Below are positions 11,779 to 23,159 of a DNA stretch of 64,000 nt, one piece after another (the stretch's first letter is position 1; each line of letters opens with the position of its first letter). Below the pieces are notes generated by a model. It saw only the letters and a list, made by a program, of their open reading frames with translations, was not told where the DNA came from and did no database searches. The DNA comes from Vitellaria paradoxa (Eukaryota; Streptophyta; Magnoliopsida; Ericales; Sapotaceae). The DNA lies in contig CM034244.1 of NCBI GenBank assembly GCA_019916065.1, positions 30,131,433-30,195,432 of the forward strand, in the 5' to 3' direction. Made by a program: the position numbers and the translations under genes.

Positions 11779-12432
11779 AATTAATACCCGCTGGGATATG
11801 AATTCCTTAGTCCTTACCCTGTTCCTCGACCTCTTCGCGCCTTTTTTCTTTTTCTTTTACCTTTTTGTGGTGCTGGTTTTACGGAAGTCATACCCCGAAA
11901 AATGGTGGGCACCAAACAGGATGCGCATTCTATATATGTGATAATAGTATTTGGAGATATCATAAAAGTTGATAAAAGTTTAAAACTCGTACAGTAATAT
12001 AAAAAAATAAGTAATTTTTAAAAGTTTTTAATAACCTTTTAATAAATTTTAAAGTTTCAAACGGATATGTCATTCATAATGAAAACTCCTTGTCATGTGA
12101 CGTTAATAAGTTGATGTTGAGTTTTATATTTGGTGTCAAATCTTGCTTGGATCAAATATTTTAAAATTTAATTAACATATTAAATAATTAATTTATATTA
12201 ACATAAAATCGAATCATATGGTGTTAAGTTTATATTTTTTTTCATTAATTTCGAGTTTATACTAACAGTTCTAGTGACGAGTTTAATGTAACCCTAATTA
12301 TTGTCATCCACACAAATCATTTTTTATTAGGATAAAAAATAAATATATAATATTTTAAAATATTTTGTATATACATACATTTGTACTCGTATATGTATAG
12401 TTACTAAGTTCATGATATATTGGTTTGAAAAT

Positions 12433-12471
<39 letters not shown>

Positions 12472-13003
12472 GTAACTCTAATTTCCTTAAATGGTTAAAA
12501 TTATTTTTTTACATTTTTGAGTTCTAAATCATAGAGTGCATATTTAACAGAAAAATTAAAAAAACTAACAACAAAGAGTTAACTTTCTTCAACTTCTTTT
12601 TTTTGAAAACAACTTTTTCACGTTTGAGAAATTAAAAAAAAAAAAGAAAAAAAAAACCTTTTATAACTAGTTTTTTAGTTTTTTTTTATTAATTTAACAT
12701 ATTTATGATTTAAAAAATTCTAAAAATAGAATTTTAATCATTTCAAAAAAAAAAAAAACTAGAAATTTAAAACTACCAAATATTAACCCTTTTTTTTTTT
12801 TTGGAGAATTCCCACATGGAGCCTCAGAATTGAAGTAGTGATGTCTGATTCCTTCTAATGTGCTAATATATCTAATCTTTTCTTCTGGTAATTGAAGAAG
12901 TTATTTCTATAAATATTAAACAAGTGAAAATTAAGCGATTAATTAACTAAATTAATAGAACGTTACATTTCATCTTTAGGCCATCTACTCTTATGTACGT
13001 TTG
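11779..13003. other. AT-rich intergenic DNA
   Basis: Contains a (TA)n tract (about 12438-12462) and several oligo-A and oligo-T runs. No gene-like frame. Confidence 0.55.
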
Positions 13004-13018
13004 TTTTTCAACTCTCTT

Positions 13019-13146
13019 TTTTTTTTTTTTTTTTTGAAAGGTAAAATTTTCTTTTTCTTTTTTAAGGAGGGAGAGAAAAAACTTAAACTCGAGTCATCAG
13101 TGAGCAAAAAAAGGCTCTCAACTACTGAACTATAGGCCACGTTCAA
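13019..13146 (-). mobile_element. tRNA-derived SINE with target duplication
   Basis: On the minus strand the element starts near 13146 with an A-box-like segment TAGTTCAGTAGTTGAGAGC (13132-13114), then a degraded B box within GATGACTCGAGTTTAAG (13098-13082), and ends in a poly-A tail (the T run at 13019-13036). It is flanked by a 15-bp duplication with one mismatch, TTTTTCAACTCTCTT (13004-13018) and TTTTTCTACTCTCTT (13147-13161). Length, tail and duplication are typical of LINE-mobilised SINEs. Confidence 0.65.
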
Positions 13147-13816
13147 TTTTTCTACTCTCTTATCTACGTTTGTTTCAGTATATCAATAGAGGAAAAATAA
13201 AATAAAAAATAAAACAAAATTTTCCCTCCATTTTCTTTCGGCAATGCACTTTTTTTCCTCTTTCATCTTCTAAAAATTATTTTGATTTCATATATTTTAT
13301 TTCGCCTTCCTTTCGCAGTCAAAGACAATAAAATTACTTTCATCTCATTTTCGCTTCCTTTTTCTCCATACCTATAATAAAACCAAACACAAAAAAATAT
13401 TTATTTTCTCCACACTTCCTTTCATTTTCGTTCTCTGGCTCCTATTGTTGAACCCTCCTATTCTCAAACCAAACAAAGGCCTCCCTGTTTTCATTTCATG
13501 TGATGTTTTGTTTTACGAACCAATTGCCTAAGTGAGGGCAATTAATTAAATCTCTACCGCCTTAATTCCTTTTTTAAAAAACAAAATATACTAATTATTG
13601 TGTAAGAAAAATAAAACCAGTACACGAAAGAAACCGGAGAGTCATTTTTGCAACCAAAACCCCCCTTTTGTTTTGTTTTGTTTTGTTTTTTCGATTTTTT
13701 TTTTTTAACTTAGGAGATTCAAGTCAGTTTGCACTTTTTGAGACCCTAAACTTAACGACTGAGTAATCTTTTAAGTGACCTTGATGAGACTCGGCCTCAA
13801 ACTAGTGACTTTAGGG
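13147..13816. other. Intergenic DNA, no supported gene
   Basis: T- and A-rich. The stretch at about 13671-13815 (a TTTTG-rich run and T tract, then GC-richer sequence) has the look of another minus-strand retroposon, but no boxes or target duplication could be assigned. Confidence 0.45.
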
Positions 13817-14041
13817 ATTTTAGAAAATATAAAATGAGTTTACACATAAAATGTAAAATGGTAAAAAGACATTTTAAGTATTTTTAAGTCAAAATAAAAA
13901 AAAATTTAAAATATGAAAAATAAAAAATATCAAATCAAATGTGTTTTTTTGTTTTTTATTTCAAAATTTTAAAAACATAAAACACATAAAATATAAAATA
14001 AAAAACAAAAACAAAAAATAAAAATATAAACTAAATACCAT
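13817..14041 (+). mobile_element. Truncated Tourist-like MITE (copy 3)
   Basis: From AAAATGAGTTTACACA onward this follows copy 1 (8539-8859) in the same orientation, with the same order of blocks: CATTTTAAG, AAAAATA, CAAATCAAATG and ATAAACTAAATACCA. The left terminal portion is missing and the right end is degraded. A relic, not mobilisable as seen. Confidence 0.6.
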
Positions 14042-14106
14042 CTCACCAATTGAGATAACCCTTTGCAATTTGCAGCAAAACCCCTTACTCGAAAGGTTTT
14101 TGACCT

Positions 14107-14139
<33 letters not shown>

Positions 14140-14880
14140 ATATATCAAAAAGCAACAAAAGTGGTTCAAAATTTTCATTATCATGAAGCCTTGGCCCTTG
14201 GGGATGGGGGCATCTCCGTGGGAAGATCGTGCACAGTCCTTCAAAGCTAATGATAAAATCAATGTGGAGGCGGGAGAAGGCGGGAGTACGGGACGACATC
14301 AACTACCTTGAAAAAGAAAGTCTAATTTTTTTAGAGCCGCGAAACCAAGTGACAAGCCAACTTAGTGGTTGGGAGACAGCAACTCCAACCATATAGATAT
14401 ACTTTGGCAGGAGGCATAAAAACAATACATATCACTAACTTCGTGATCGCTTTCATTGATCAAATTTAGAATGCTGTCAAAATAATTTATCATAAAAAAA
14501 AATTGTTACAATAACCTGTTAATGATAATTTTATAATTAAAATACATTTTAAAAGTATTTTTATTTAAAATGATAAGTGTGAGATTAGAAAGTTCAACCA
14601 TTGGACCAATCGTCTAAAGTCCTGTCTAATAAGAAGGCTCCAATTGAAAAAAAAAATTATAGATATATATATTTAGGTCCATGTGACACAACAAAAAACA
14701 ACAAAAAAGGGGCAAAAAAACGTGATTTGTGAAAATTTTTCACGTTTGACACGTAACAACCAAACTATATTTTTCAAAAATAAATAGTAAAACATTTTAA
14801 TTTTTGTGTTAGTTTTTTCAAAAGAGAAATTGTCCAAATGGTTTTTTTGTTCCATCGAAATGATTTTGCATCAAATTTCA
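14042..14880. other. Intergenic DNA with (TA)n tract
   Basis: A (TA)n microsatellite sits at about 14107-14131. A less AT-rich patch (14160-14310) yields overlapping open frames on both strands with no recognisable domain. No gene called. Confidence 0.5.
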
Positions 14881-15092
14881 TTAAAAGTGGTTAAAAAATT
14901 TTTGGAATTTGTAGAAAAGTTATTGGGGTTTGTAAAAAATTTATTGGGGTTCGTAAAAATTTGTTAGGATATGTAGATATATATAAATTTATCGAAATTT
15001 CATGAAATATGAAAAGTACAAAATGTGTTAAAGATTTTCACAGATTTTTAGTATTTTTCACCATTTTTTGGAACGCCAAACAAGTCCTTAAT
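14881..15092 (-). mobile_element. AT-rich MITE-like repeat (pair of 39898-40100)
   Basis: The segments GTTATTGGGGTTTGTAAAA, TTTATTGGGGTTCGTAAAA and TAGATATATATAAATTTAT, ending in CGCCAAACAAGTCCTTA, match the reverse complement of 39898-40100, which ends CGAACGGACCCTTA. Only one terminus (CCCTTA/TCCTTA) is shared clearly; the other end is undefined. Probably a non-autonomous DNA transposon. Confidence 0.45.
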
Positions 15093-17073
15093 TATTTTAA
15101 ATTTATCATCTACTTATCTTTAATCCTCATCTTATCTCAAAAAATTTTGAGAAATTATGTTAAAACAATAGCTCGTAACCAAGCCCATCCAACCTCAAAT
15201 TTAAAAATATATATATATATATATATATAGACATTTAATTATTTAATCTTATCATTTTCTTAAATTCAATGCTTATCTTAATCGGCAAAATACTTTTGTA
15301 ACTTATCTTAATTTATAGAAATCATACCTCGTAACTCCTCCAATAAAAGACATTTAATTTTAATACTCATCTTAATCTCCAAGGATGGCCATCTCGATCA
15401 ATCCGTCTGAATCTGAGAGTCGAATGGATGTGGGATTTGAATTTTTTTTAGAGATCGGATTGGATTTGAATTTTTTACTTTAAAACAAATTCTGGATTGA
15501 ATATAGAGATGAGAATGCCTTCAAATTTACCCCGAATCCATATCCTATTTGAATCTGCCCTAATCTATCCCAGTAAATATCCAAACAGAGGGATATTTTG
15601 GAACTTAGTATGGATAATTTTTGGAGATTTAAGAAATTGGAATTAATACTTATGTTATGGACTATTGTATTTAATTTGTATTTGTTACTTTGAGTTGGGA
15701 CAGTGTTGGTACATTGGAATTATGTATTTTAATTATGTATTAGTTGGTGAAATGGTATTTTTGTGAAATGTTGTTTTTGGAGATGTTTATGTATTACATT
15801 AGTGAATTATTATTGTAATGATGTTTATGTATTATTTTTGTTTTGGAGATGAATTATTTGGTAATAATATGTTACATAGACAATCAAGTTATATATCAAG
15901 TTAGGGGCACATTTAGAGGCGGATGGAGGGTTCGAATTTTTGAATATTTGTGATTATATCCATTTTCCGTTTGGAGTAGGGATGGAGGTTTAAAAAAATA
16001 TTTGTTCGAAATTTGGGACAGATTTGGAGACAGACGAAGAGTTCGGAGTTCGGATTTAGATATTATTATATTCATCTTCGATCTGCTCCATTACCACTCC
16101 TATTAATCTCAAATATTTTTAGAACTTATTTTAATTTATAGAAATAAGTATTTATAGTACAAGGTTCAAATTTATAGGCTTAATTTTTTTTCGTCTCAAG
16201 GCCCCAAATAATTTGACACAGCCCTGGGGTTAGGAGGTGGTCAAGTTTTTGAAGAGATCCCATCAACATGCAAAGGTAATATTTATTTGTAACGTCTAAG
16301 AGGTGCACCTTCTTCAACTCGAACCTTAAATTATAAATAGATTAAGGTGGGTTAAATGATCATAGGTACACACTCAACTCACTTTTATTTAGTTAGAAGT
16401 TTATTTTTTGAGTCAAGAAGAGGCGTATTCATCAAAGAGTGATAAATAAACAGTACATTCACATGTCAGCTAAAACCTTTTGAGGCACAATGACCAATTA
16501 ACTTCTAACCCTCAAATAAGTTAAAAATCTTCATATTATTTTAATAATTAATTTTTTCGGTCAAAATCTTTGTGATAAAACATCGTTTCCGCTCTAAGTA
16601 AAGTTATCTTGAAATGGAATGACAATTTCTCTCTATTTTCAGCACAAAGAGAGCCATCGCCTACCAGTCTCTGGAAGATTGAACTCTATAATTACGATTA
16701 GCTGCATGTACTATTAATTCTGCAAACTGTTCAATTAAAATAAAGTATCATAAATACTTATCCAAATCCCCAAAGTAGTTATTTTAATTCTTTTATATGA
16801 TCATTTTTTATTCATGCCTAATCTATTAATGTATAGGTAGTTTCGGAAGAAAAATATTATTCTGCGATAAAAAATTGCCCAACTGTTGTGTTTACAACAA
16901 TAATTTGTGGAGGAAGAAGTCCAAGAAAAATTTATAAAGCAAAAAATAAAATGAGAAAAGTTTTAAAGTTATTTTCTTTTTTTTTGGTATGATTAGAAAA
17001 AACAAAAAATAAATAAATAAATGATGGTAGTACAAAAAAAAAATATTAAGTTTTATGTAATCAATCATAAAAA
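15093..17073. other. Intergenic DNA, no supported gene
   Basis: Includes an (AT)n tract at about 15207-15228 and a GA/T-rich section (15390-16110) with repeated GGATTTGAATTTTTT-like motifs that looks like old transposon DNA without clear ends. Nothing coding was recognised. Confidence 0.5.
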
Positions 17074-17076
17074 TTA

Positions 17077-17406
17077 GGTGGCATTTGTTTTTGGCTTGTA
17101 TTTCTATTTCTTGTTTTTTATTTTTTGTTTTATGTGTTTTAAATTTTTAAAATTCCAAAACAAGGAAAAAAAGAAAAACGCATTTAATTTGACATTTTTT
17201 TATTTTTTTATGTTTTGAGATTCTTTTTGGGTTAAAAAGGGTCAAAATAATTTTTTGTTATTTCATATTTCATATACAAACTCATTTTCTGTTTTCTAAA
17301 ATAGATTTTGAAAATACGAATGATCAAATACGTTTTAAACTGTTTTCTTTATTTTCAAAAACACAAAATAAAAAATGAACTCAAAATAGATATACCAAAT
17401 AGCACC
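17077..17406 (-). mobile_element. Tourist-like MITE (copy 2, inverted)
   Basis: Left end GGTGGCATTTG (17077-17087) and right end ATACCAAATAGCACC (17392-17406). The reverse complement of the right end, GGTGCTATTTGGTATATCTA, matches the left end of copy 1 almost base for base, so this copy is inverted relative to it. Flanks are TTA (17074-17076) and ATA (17407-17409), a TTA duplication with one change. Confidence 0.75.
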
Positions 17407-17882
17407 ATAATTTTTTATCCTTTCTAGAAATCTTTAATTGTTCTCTAGACACGTCCAAAATAATTGAGAGAATGACATGGTAAAATGTATATTTATAAAT
17501 GTAGTACAACATTATTTTCCTTTGGAAAGATGTCCTATATTTGCAGGGGCCGGCGAAGCTTCGCAACTTGTCGAGACTTTGTCCCTTCTACCACAAAGAT
17601 CGAAGCAATTAGTACCAGGGATGATTCAGAGGACAAAGTAAAATAAAGTCCCTCAACAGTATGTAAAAACGGCGCTTTTATAAAGAAGTTGCGTTAGGAC
17701 CGCACTAGCCGGTAAACAAACTACCAGTTACTTAGAAAATGCTACTGCAACCAATAAATGCAGGATTAACAAAAGTTTGTTTTTGGTATCTTTGTTAGTA
17801 TTTGTGGAATTTAAAAATTTTTAAAAGCCGTACTATTTTAATTATTTTTCACTTTCGTTGTGATATTTAATTTGTGGTTTCA
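17407..17882. other. Intergenic DNA
   Basis: Unique sequence of mixed composition; no gene recognised. Confidence 0.5.
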
Positions 17883-17898
17883 AGCATGAGTATTGATT

Positions 17899-17924
17899 TT
17901 TTTTTTTTTTTTGTTTGAAAGGTG
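17899..17924 (-). mobile_element. Minimal 26-bp SINE 3'-end insertion
   Basis: A T run followed by GTTTGAAAGGTG is flanked by a perfect 16-bp duplication AGCATGAGTATTGATT (17883-17898 and 17925-17940). Read on the minus strand this is about 10 bp of element followed by a poly-A tail. The TTTGAAAGGT part matches the tail end of the SINE at 13019-13146, so it is best read as an extremely 5'-truncated copy of that family. Confidence 0.6.
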
Positions 17925-17940
17925 AGCATGAGTATTGATT

Positions 17941-18690
17941 GTAGGCACGTGTTTGAATGTTAGATTTTTTAAAAATGCCAACGAGTTAGAGCTTGGTGGG
18001 TACATGATTGAGAGATAAAATACTAGTATGAAAATTTTTCACGAATGATGTGGCAGTCAATTTCAATATATTTTCGTATGTGAAAAATCAGACTTTAAGT
18101 AATATGTAGAGGGGCCGGATTGTCATAAAATAATGACACAGAACAATGACAAGGACTAGCAAAGCTAATTAGAGATTGATTTTGAATACAAAATTATTAA
18201 AATGTCCTTGATATTTTAACTTTATTAAAAATAAATTAATTTAAAATTAAAGTATTTTGGTCTTATTAAAAAATTAAAATTAATTCAAAATTTTTTAACA
18301 TAAAAGCAGTTTATAAGAATTAAACTCAAGTATTTTATGAAATAAAGTGCATTTTTTCACTACACTATTCAATACTTTTAAGCATAATATCAGTAAATAT
18401 AATATATAGCATAATAAATTTTATAAATAATAAAATTTAATAATGATAATTCTTTTGTAACGAGATATATCCTTAGGAAATCTCAAATGCTCTTAAAAAG
18501 ATTAGTTAAACCATTGAAATATGAAAAGTATATTCCTTAGTTTAATGTCTAAAGATAATTTTCTTTTCTCCTAACATTGTTTTTCTTTTATTCTTAATCA
18601 CGACATAACTCATTATCTTTTTTTTTTTTTTAGTTATTCGGTGCCCCTTAGTTAAAATCCTGAATCCGCCCCTAATGATGAGGAACTACA
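17941..18690. other. AT-rich intergenic DNA
   Basis: No gene. Near 18640-18680 a fragment (AAAATCCTGAATCCGCCCC) resembles the right end of the repeat at 63084-63413. Confidence 0.5.
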
Positions 18691-19739
18691 CGATATAAGT
18701 TTTAGCCATGTGTGTGTGTGATATTTGATAAAAGAAATGATGGCATGGAATGGTTTGGGTGGAAACGATTATAATAATGACAATGAATTTGAAGAACATG
18801 TTTTAGATAATAATTTGAAAGGTTATGATTTGAATTACGATATGATTTGTATATAACATATGCTATGAGATGTGATAAAATAACATACGTAGAATAAAAT
18901 GATATTTATTAATGTGTGAAATAAGAGATAATACTGATAGTTAAGATCCTTGAAATCTAGCATGTAATATGTTGATTTGCCTAATTATTTTGAATGTGTA
19001 TAATTATGAATGAAAATGGGTTTTGCTCCATATATGGCATGTAAAATAAGGTGAAATGTATGCAATGGCTTGTGTGGAATAAAAAAAAATTATATGGTTT
19101 GTTGGAAAGATGAGAACATGATTTTGGTACAATTGAGAAAAGAGAAACTACAAGGAAGATAGAATTGAATGGGGGAAGATAGTATTATTCCTAGATATGA
19201 CTGATTATAGTTGTATAACTATAAGTAATATGATTAATAACTTGTGGTGTTAATAGTTGATTAATCGTTGAGTAAGATAATTGATAAATGTTGTTACAGA
19301 GTAGAATTTAATAAAGTGGAGTGGGCATTGAATAACGTGGAACATGTAAGGGGAAATGTGAATGTGTTGTAAATTTAGTATGATAATTAAATACCTTATT
19401 TGCTCAAATAAGATGAGTAACTTATGGAGTTGGTAAGTGTTTGATGAACAAATAAATATGTTGACATAGTTGCGTAAGAAGAATAATAAAATGTTGTGAT
19501 ACAAACAAGGTTATTCATTCTCTTGATAAAATAGAATTGAACAGAGATATACAAATTGTTGTAAGGTAGCAGAATTTTGTTCAGGTACGTGTGTGTAAGT
19601 GATGTGTTGTGTGGTGTTTGTGCGTGTCATGGGTTGTGATGGAAAAATAAGATTTGAGTATGCAATACCTATGTGTTGAAAGTCCCAAAATTTGTGCAGG
19701 ATTTGGTAATCGTATCAATAGATTAGTAGCTTACATAAC

Positions 19740-19935
19740 GATGCTGAATTAGTTAATCATGACTATTGGACAATGGTCCATAAAGGACGAAGCTGACTTG
19801 GTTAATCTTGAGCATTAGGTGTTGATCCATAAAGGACGAAATTGATTTGGTGAATCGTGCTCATTGGTTGTTGATCCATAAACAAAGATGCTGATTTGGT
19901 CAATCATGATCTCTAAGCCAATGTTCACAAATGAT
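19740..19935. repeat. 49-bp tandem repeat, four units
   Basis: Units start at 19740, 19789, 19838 and 19887, an exact 49-bp step. Each begins GA(T/A)GCTGA-like, then TTGGTTAATC-like, and the first three carry TCCATAAA near the end. The last unit is partial and diverged. Confidence 0.85.
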
Positions 19936-20049
19936 AATATTTCAATTGATCATTTTTTTGGGTGTTGGCCTATAAAAGACGAATATGGTTTTGGGGTTGT
20001 GCTTGATGATAACGGGATAGTCTCTATGTGTGGTTATCTATTATTATTA

Positions 20050-20929
20050 GGCCCGTCAATGCGTTGGATTTGGTCCAAATCCGATCTAGACCAAATCCGT
20101 CTAATTAAATTCGTGACCCAATGGATTTAGAACTATTGGGTTCAAAAACTAATGTATCTAGATGATCCCTCAAACCGATTATTTATAAAAATAAAATATT
20201 TAAAAATAAAATATAAAAATTTTAAAAATATTTAAAAAATAAAAAAATTAACATGAAATAAAATCAATCATTTTAACTATTTTACACTATTATATATATA
20301 TATATATATACACACATATATATAAATTAACATGAACTAGATTTCCCCAGTGGCTCCGACATGGGTGATATATATGCAACCTTGCCCAACCAATAAAAAC
20401 TCTAACCAGACTAGCCGGTGTGACCCGTTGTTAAGAATACTGAGCCACCTGAAATCTAAAACTGCTCTTGAACTAGTGTTCTTGCACACTAGAACAGCAC
20501 CCCTATGCCCTAATTTTGCTACCTTCAATATTCTGGCGAAGTCATTGCACTTGCAATCCACCACCAGGAAATCTATACCCATACCCATCAATCCTATCAT
20601 CGCCTCCTTTGGCTTTCATGTTGTTGCCTCTCTTTTTCTCTCTTGTCTAAGGTCTGGAGTCAAGTTTTATATGTATATAATTATAATATATATACAATTA
20701 TATGTATATATATATATATATATATTAAATTTTGAATAAAATATATTTTTTATTTTTTTGAAATTATGATTTAAAAAATTATTTTTCAAAATAGATCAGA
20801 TTCATTGGATATATGGATCTAGATTAGATCTTACAAATCTGATCCAATTTCTTTTGAATCTGGATCAAATCCATTATAATTGGATCTGGATATGATGGAT
20901 TTGATCTAAATCCACCCTATTGACAGGCC
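20050..20929. mobile_element. Mutator-like non-autonomous element, possible Pack-MULE
   Basis: Ends GGCCCGTCAATGCG (20050-20063) and, inverted, GGCCTGTCAATAGGG (20929-20915), with TGGATTT following on both sides. Flanks TTATTATTA (20041-20049) and TAATTATTA (20930-20938) agree at 8 of 9 positions, and a 9-bp duplication is the Mutator hallmark. No transposase is encoded. The core at about 20345-20660 is visibly less AT-rich than the arms and open on both strands (129 codons +, 87 codons -), consistent with, but not proving, a captured gene fragment. Confidence 0.6.
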
Positions 20930-22378
20930 TAATTATTATGACAGTGTAATCAAGGAATGATAGAGTTGTGTGCATGAGAAACAAGTGTATATATGTATAT
21001 GAATATGTAAGTGTGTATAAATATATTAATAGATATATTTAAAGTGGATAAATTGATAAGAGGTGGGCACAAATAAAATAAGAAATAGGGAAAATAAGGT
21101 AACAAATTATATAATAACATAGTTTAGAACTTTGTTGAAATCCGGATAATAAGTCATTGATGAGGGTATGGTAATAAGAATACAATTGATAAGACTAGAA
21201 ATGGTAAATGATTATTTTGGTTGGTTCAATTATCTATAATATGTTAAGGAATCTCTTAAAAATTTATAAATGTATGGAATATATAAAGGTATTTAATTAA
21301 ATAATAATGTTAAACGGGCTATCCACTATTAAATTGAATAATAATGTTAAACAGGCTATCCGAAAATGTGATGACGGGTTAAGTTTAAGAATGCTGGAAT
21401 AAGGTATAAAAGGTAAAACAAATTGTTGAGTTACCATTGATTATTTCCTATCTTATTAAGTTTTGATGCTAGGGTTGATTAGACGGTAAATAATGGATAT
21501 CTACCTGATAATGAGATAACGATAATGATGCCGATATTGCTAAATAATGATGTTTTGATTATTGTTAGTTGTTATTATTACTTGTTGCAAGATAGTGACA
21601 TACTATAGCATGATATTACATATTAAACTTGTTTATATGTGCAACATGGTGTTATATGGTATGTCCATGAAAGCAATATGATAGAACATGTATTGTATGA
21701 TTACTTGTAAAGTGGGCACACGTGGCATAATGTTTATGTATTATTGTGTTGTATCTTCTCTTGACTAGCTGTTTATGTATTTTGAATACCTCAATTGTGG
21801 GGATTATATTTATCTTTTGTGCTCTCGATACAGTGTCAAATTGTATTAACTTATTATTGTTACTTTGTTAGGGTTATATTAAGTCAGTTGAGCCCTTATT
21901 TATATTTTGGGGTACTCTACCCACGGTGACTGTGGCTTATTTTGTATTATTCTTGTTTCAATACTTTATACTTAATCTTGCTCATGTTGTAGTTTGGCTC
22001 TAATTAGGATAAGGTTATACAATCGTATGTGATTGCATTGTTCACCACTCAAGTTACAAAATTTAGGGCATTACAATGAAAAAGAAAAAGTTGTGAAGAT
22101 GAAGAATCTAAAATTAACTAAATATTGAGATTGCTCATCTTAATAACTTGGGACAATTAAAAATAGTGCACCTTTTACTCAAACTCAACAGATAATCAAA
22201 TTGAGTAACAACAGATTGAAACCGTTACAGTGTACATCTTATCCACACCCCACTCAATATGATTGCCCTTACATGACCAAAAACCAATTATAAATTATGA
22301 AAATTCTTATGGGATTTTGGACCAAAAAAGGTGTGAGAAGGTGAAGGTTTTCATTTGACAAGCTCACTGAAAAAGACG

Positions 22379-22678
22379 TGTTAGAAACTAAATCAAATTT
22401 ATGAGTCTTCTACTTTTTTCATGAAATTGTCTCTAGGAATTTCGTGGACTCTAGATATTAATTATTGGCTCCTTAATTTCTATGCATAAAACTCTTTGAG
22501 AATTTGAAAAAGCTTTATTGAAAATATGGAAGACATTAATAGGTTGATTTATGCTTATGCTTTCTTCACCTTATAAATAGTTCTCATGTAATCAATTGGC
22601 ATCAAGTAAGTAGAATAAAAGTTTTATGAATAAAAAATCTCTTCCTCTCTCACTCTTTATTTTTATCCTCCTTTAACA
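22379..22678 (+). repeat. 5' LTR of copia-3
   Basis: 300 bp beginning TGTTAGAAACTAAA. It shares long blocks with 24989-25293, such as CTCATGTAATCA and TTGGCATCAAGT. A TATA-like CTTATAAATAG at about 22571 is a plausible U3 promoter. Confidence 0.85.
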
Positions 22679-23159
22679 AGAAGTGGTATTAGAACCTATC
22701 ACTTAGCAAACCACCCTATATGCCAACAACCCACCTAATTAATAATGAATCCTGTTACTAGATTTAAGTAGCTGCAAAAGAATCCTTATCCTTTTTGCCT
22801 TATAATCTTGATTTAAATTTAGCAATAAGATTCTGTGTGGTCATAGGAGTCTCTTGAAGCAAAACGGCCCAGATTTCATCCTTTGCGACGGATCCAACAG
22901 ATAAAATTGATGTATTTTATGAAGACGATGAAGGTATAACTTTAGCAGGTGTGATATTTTTTAAAGTAGACACTGTCTAATCCTTTGGAGATTTCATCTC
23001 ATTTTCTTGCTAAAGATCTTATCATTGCATACCTTCTTTAGCATTTTTTTTTTTTTTTTTTTTTTGCGCCAAGAACTCATTTTAAAAAAAAATGGGTGTT
23101 GTCCGAGCTAAGGTCTAGTAGCAATTTCAAGCAATCTAATTTCTCTAATTCCTCGCTTC

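Larger units (their letters stand above)
18700..22075. repeat. Probable large solo LTR or LTR fragment, interrupted
   Basis: The sequence style is homogeneous on both sides of the Mutator-like element at 20050-20929 and it ends with TTTAGGGCATTACA at 22075, a common kind of plant LTR end. A 5-bp ATGAA follows (22076-22080) and also precedes a TG at 19011 (19006-19010), a possible but unproven target duplication that would make a 19011-22075 solo LTR. No internal retroviral coding is adjacent. The type and left limit are uncertain. Confidence 0.35.

Noticed and set aside
14063..14311. Overlapping open frames on both strands near a (TA)n tract
   Set aside because: The frames read through the microsatellite and show no domain; not credible genes.
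15390..16110. A second Mutator-like element with TGGCCAT-type ends
   Set aside because: The candidate ends are too dissimilar and no duplication could be found.
20337..20739. Host gene on either strand at this position
   Set aside because: It lies within a Mutator-like element, reads into a (TA)n tract and has no recognised domain; treated as possible captured DNA.
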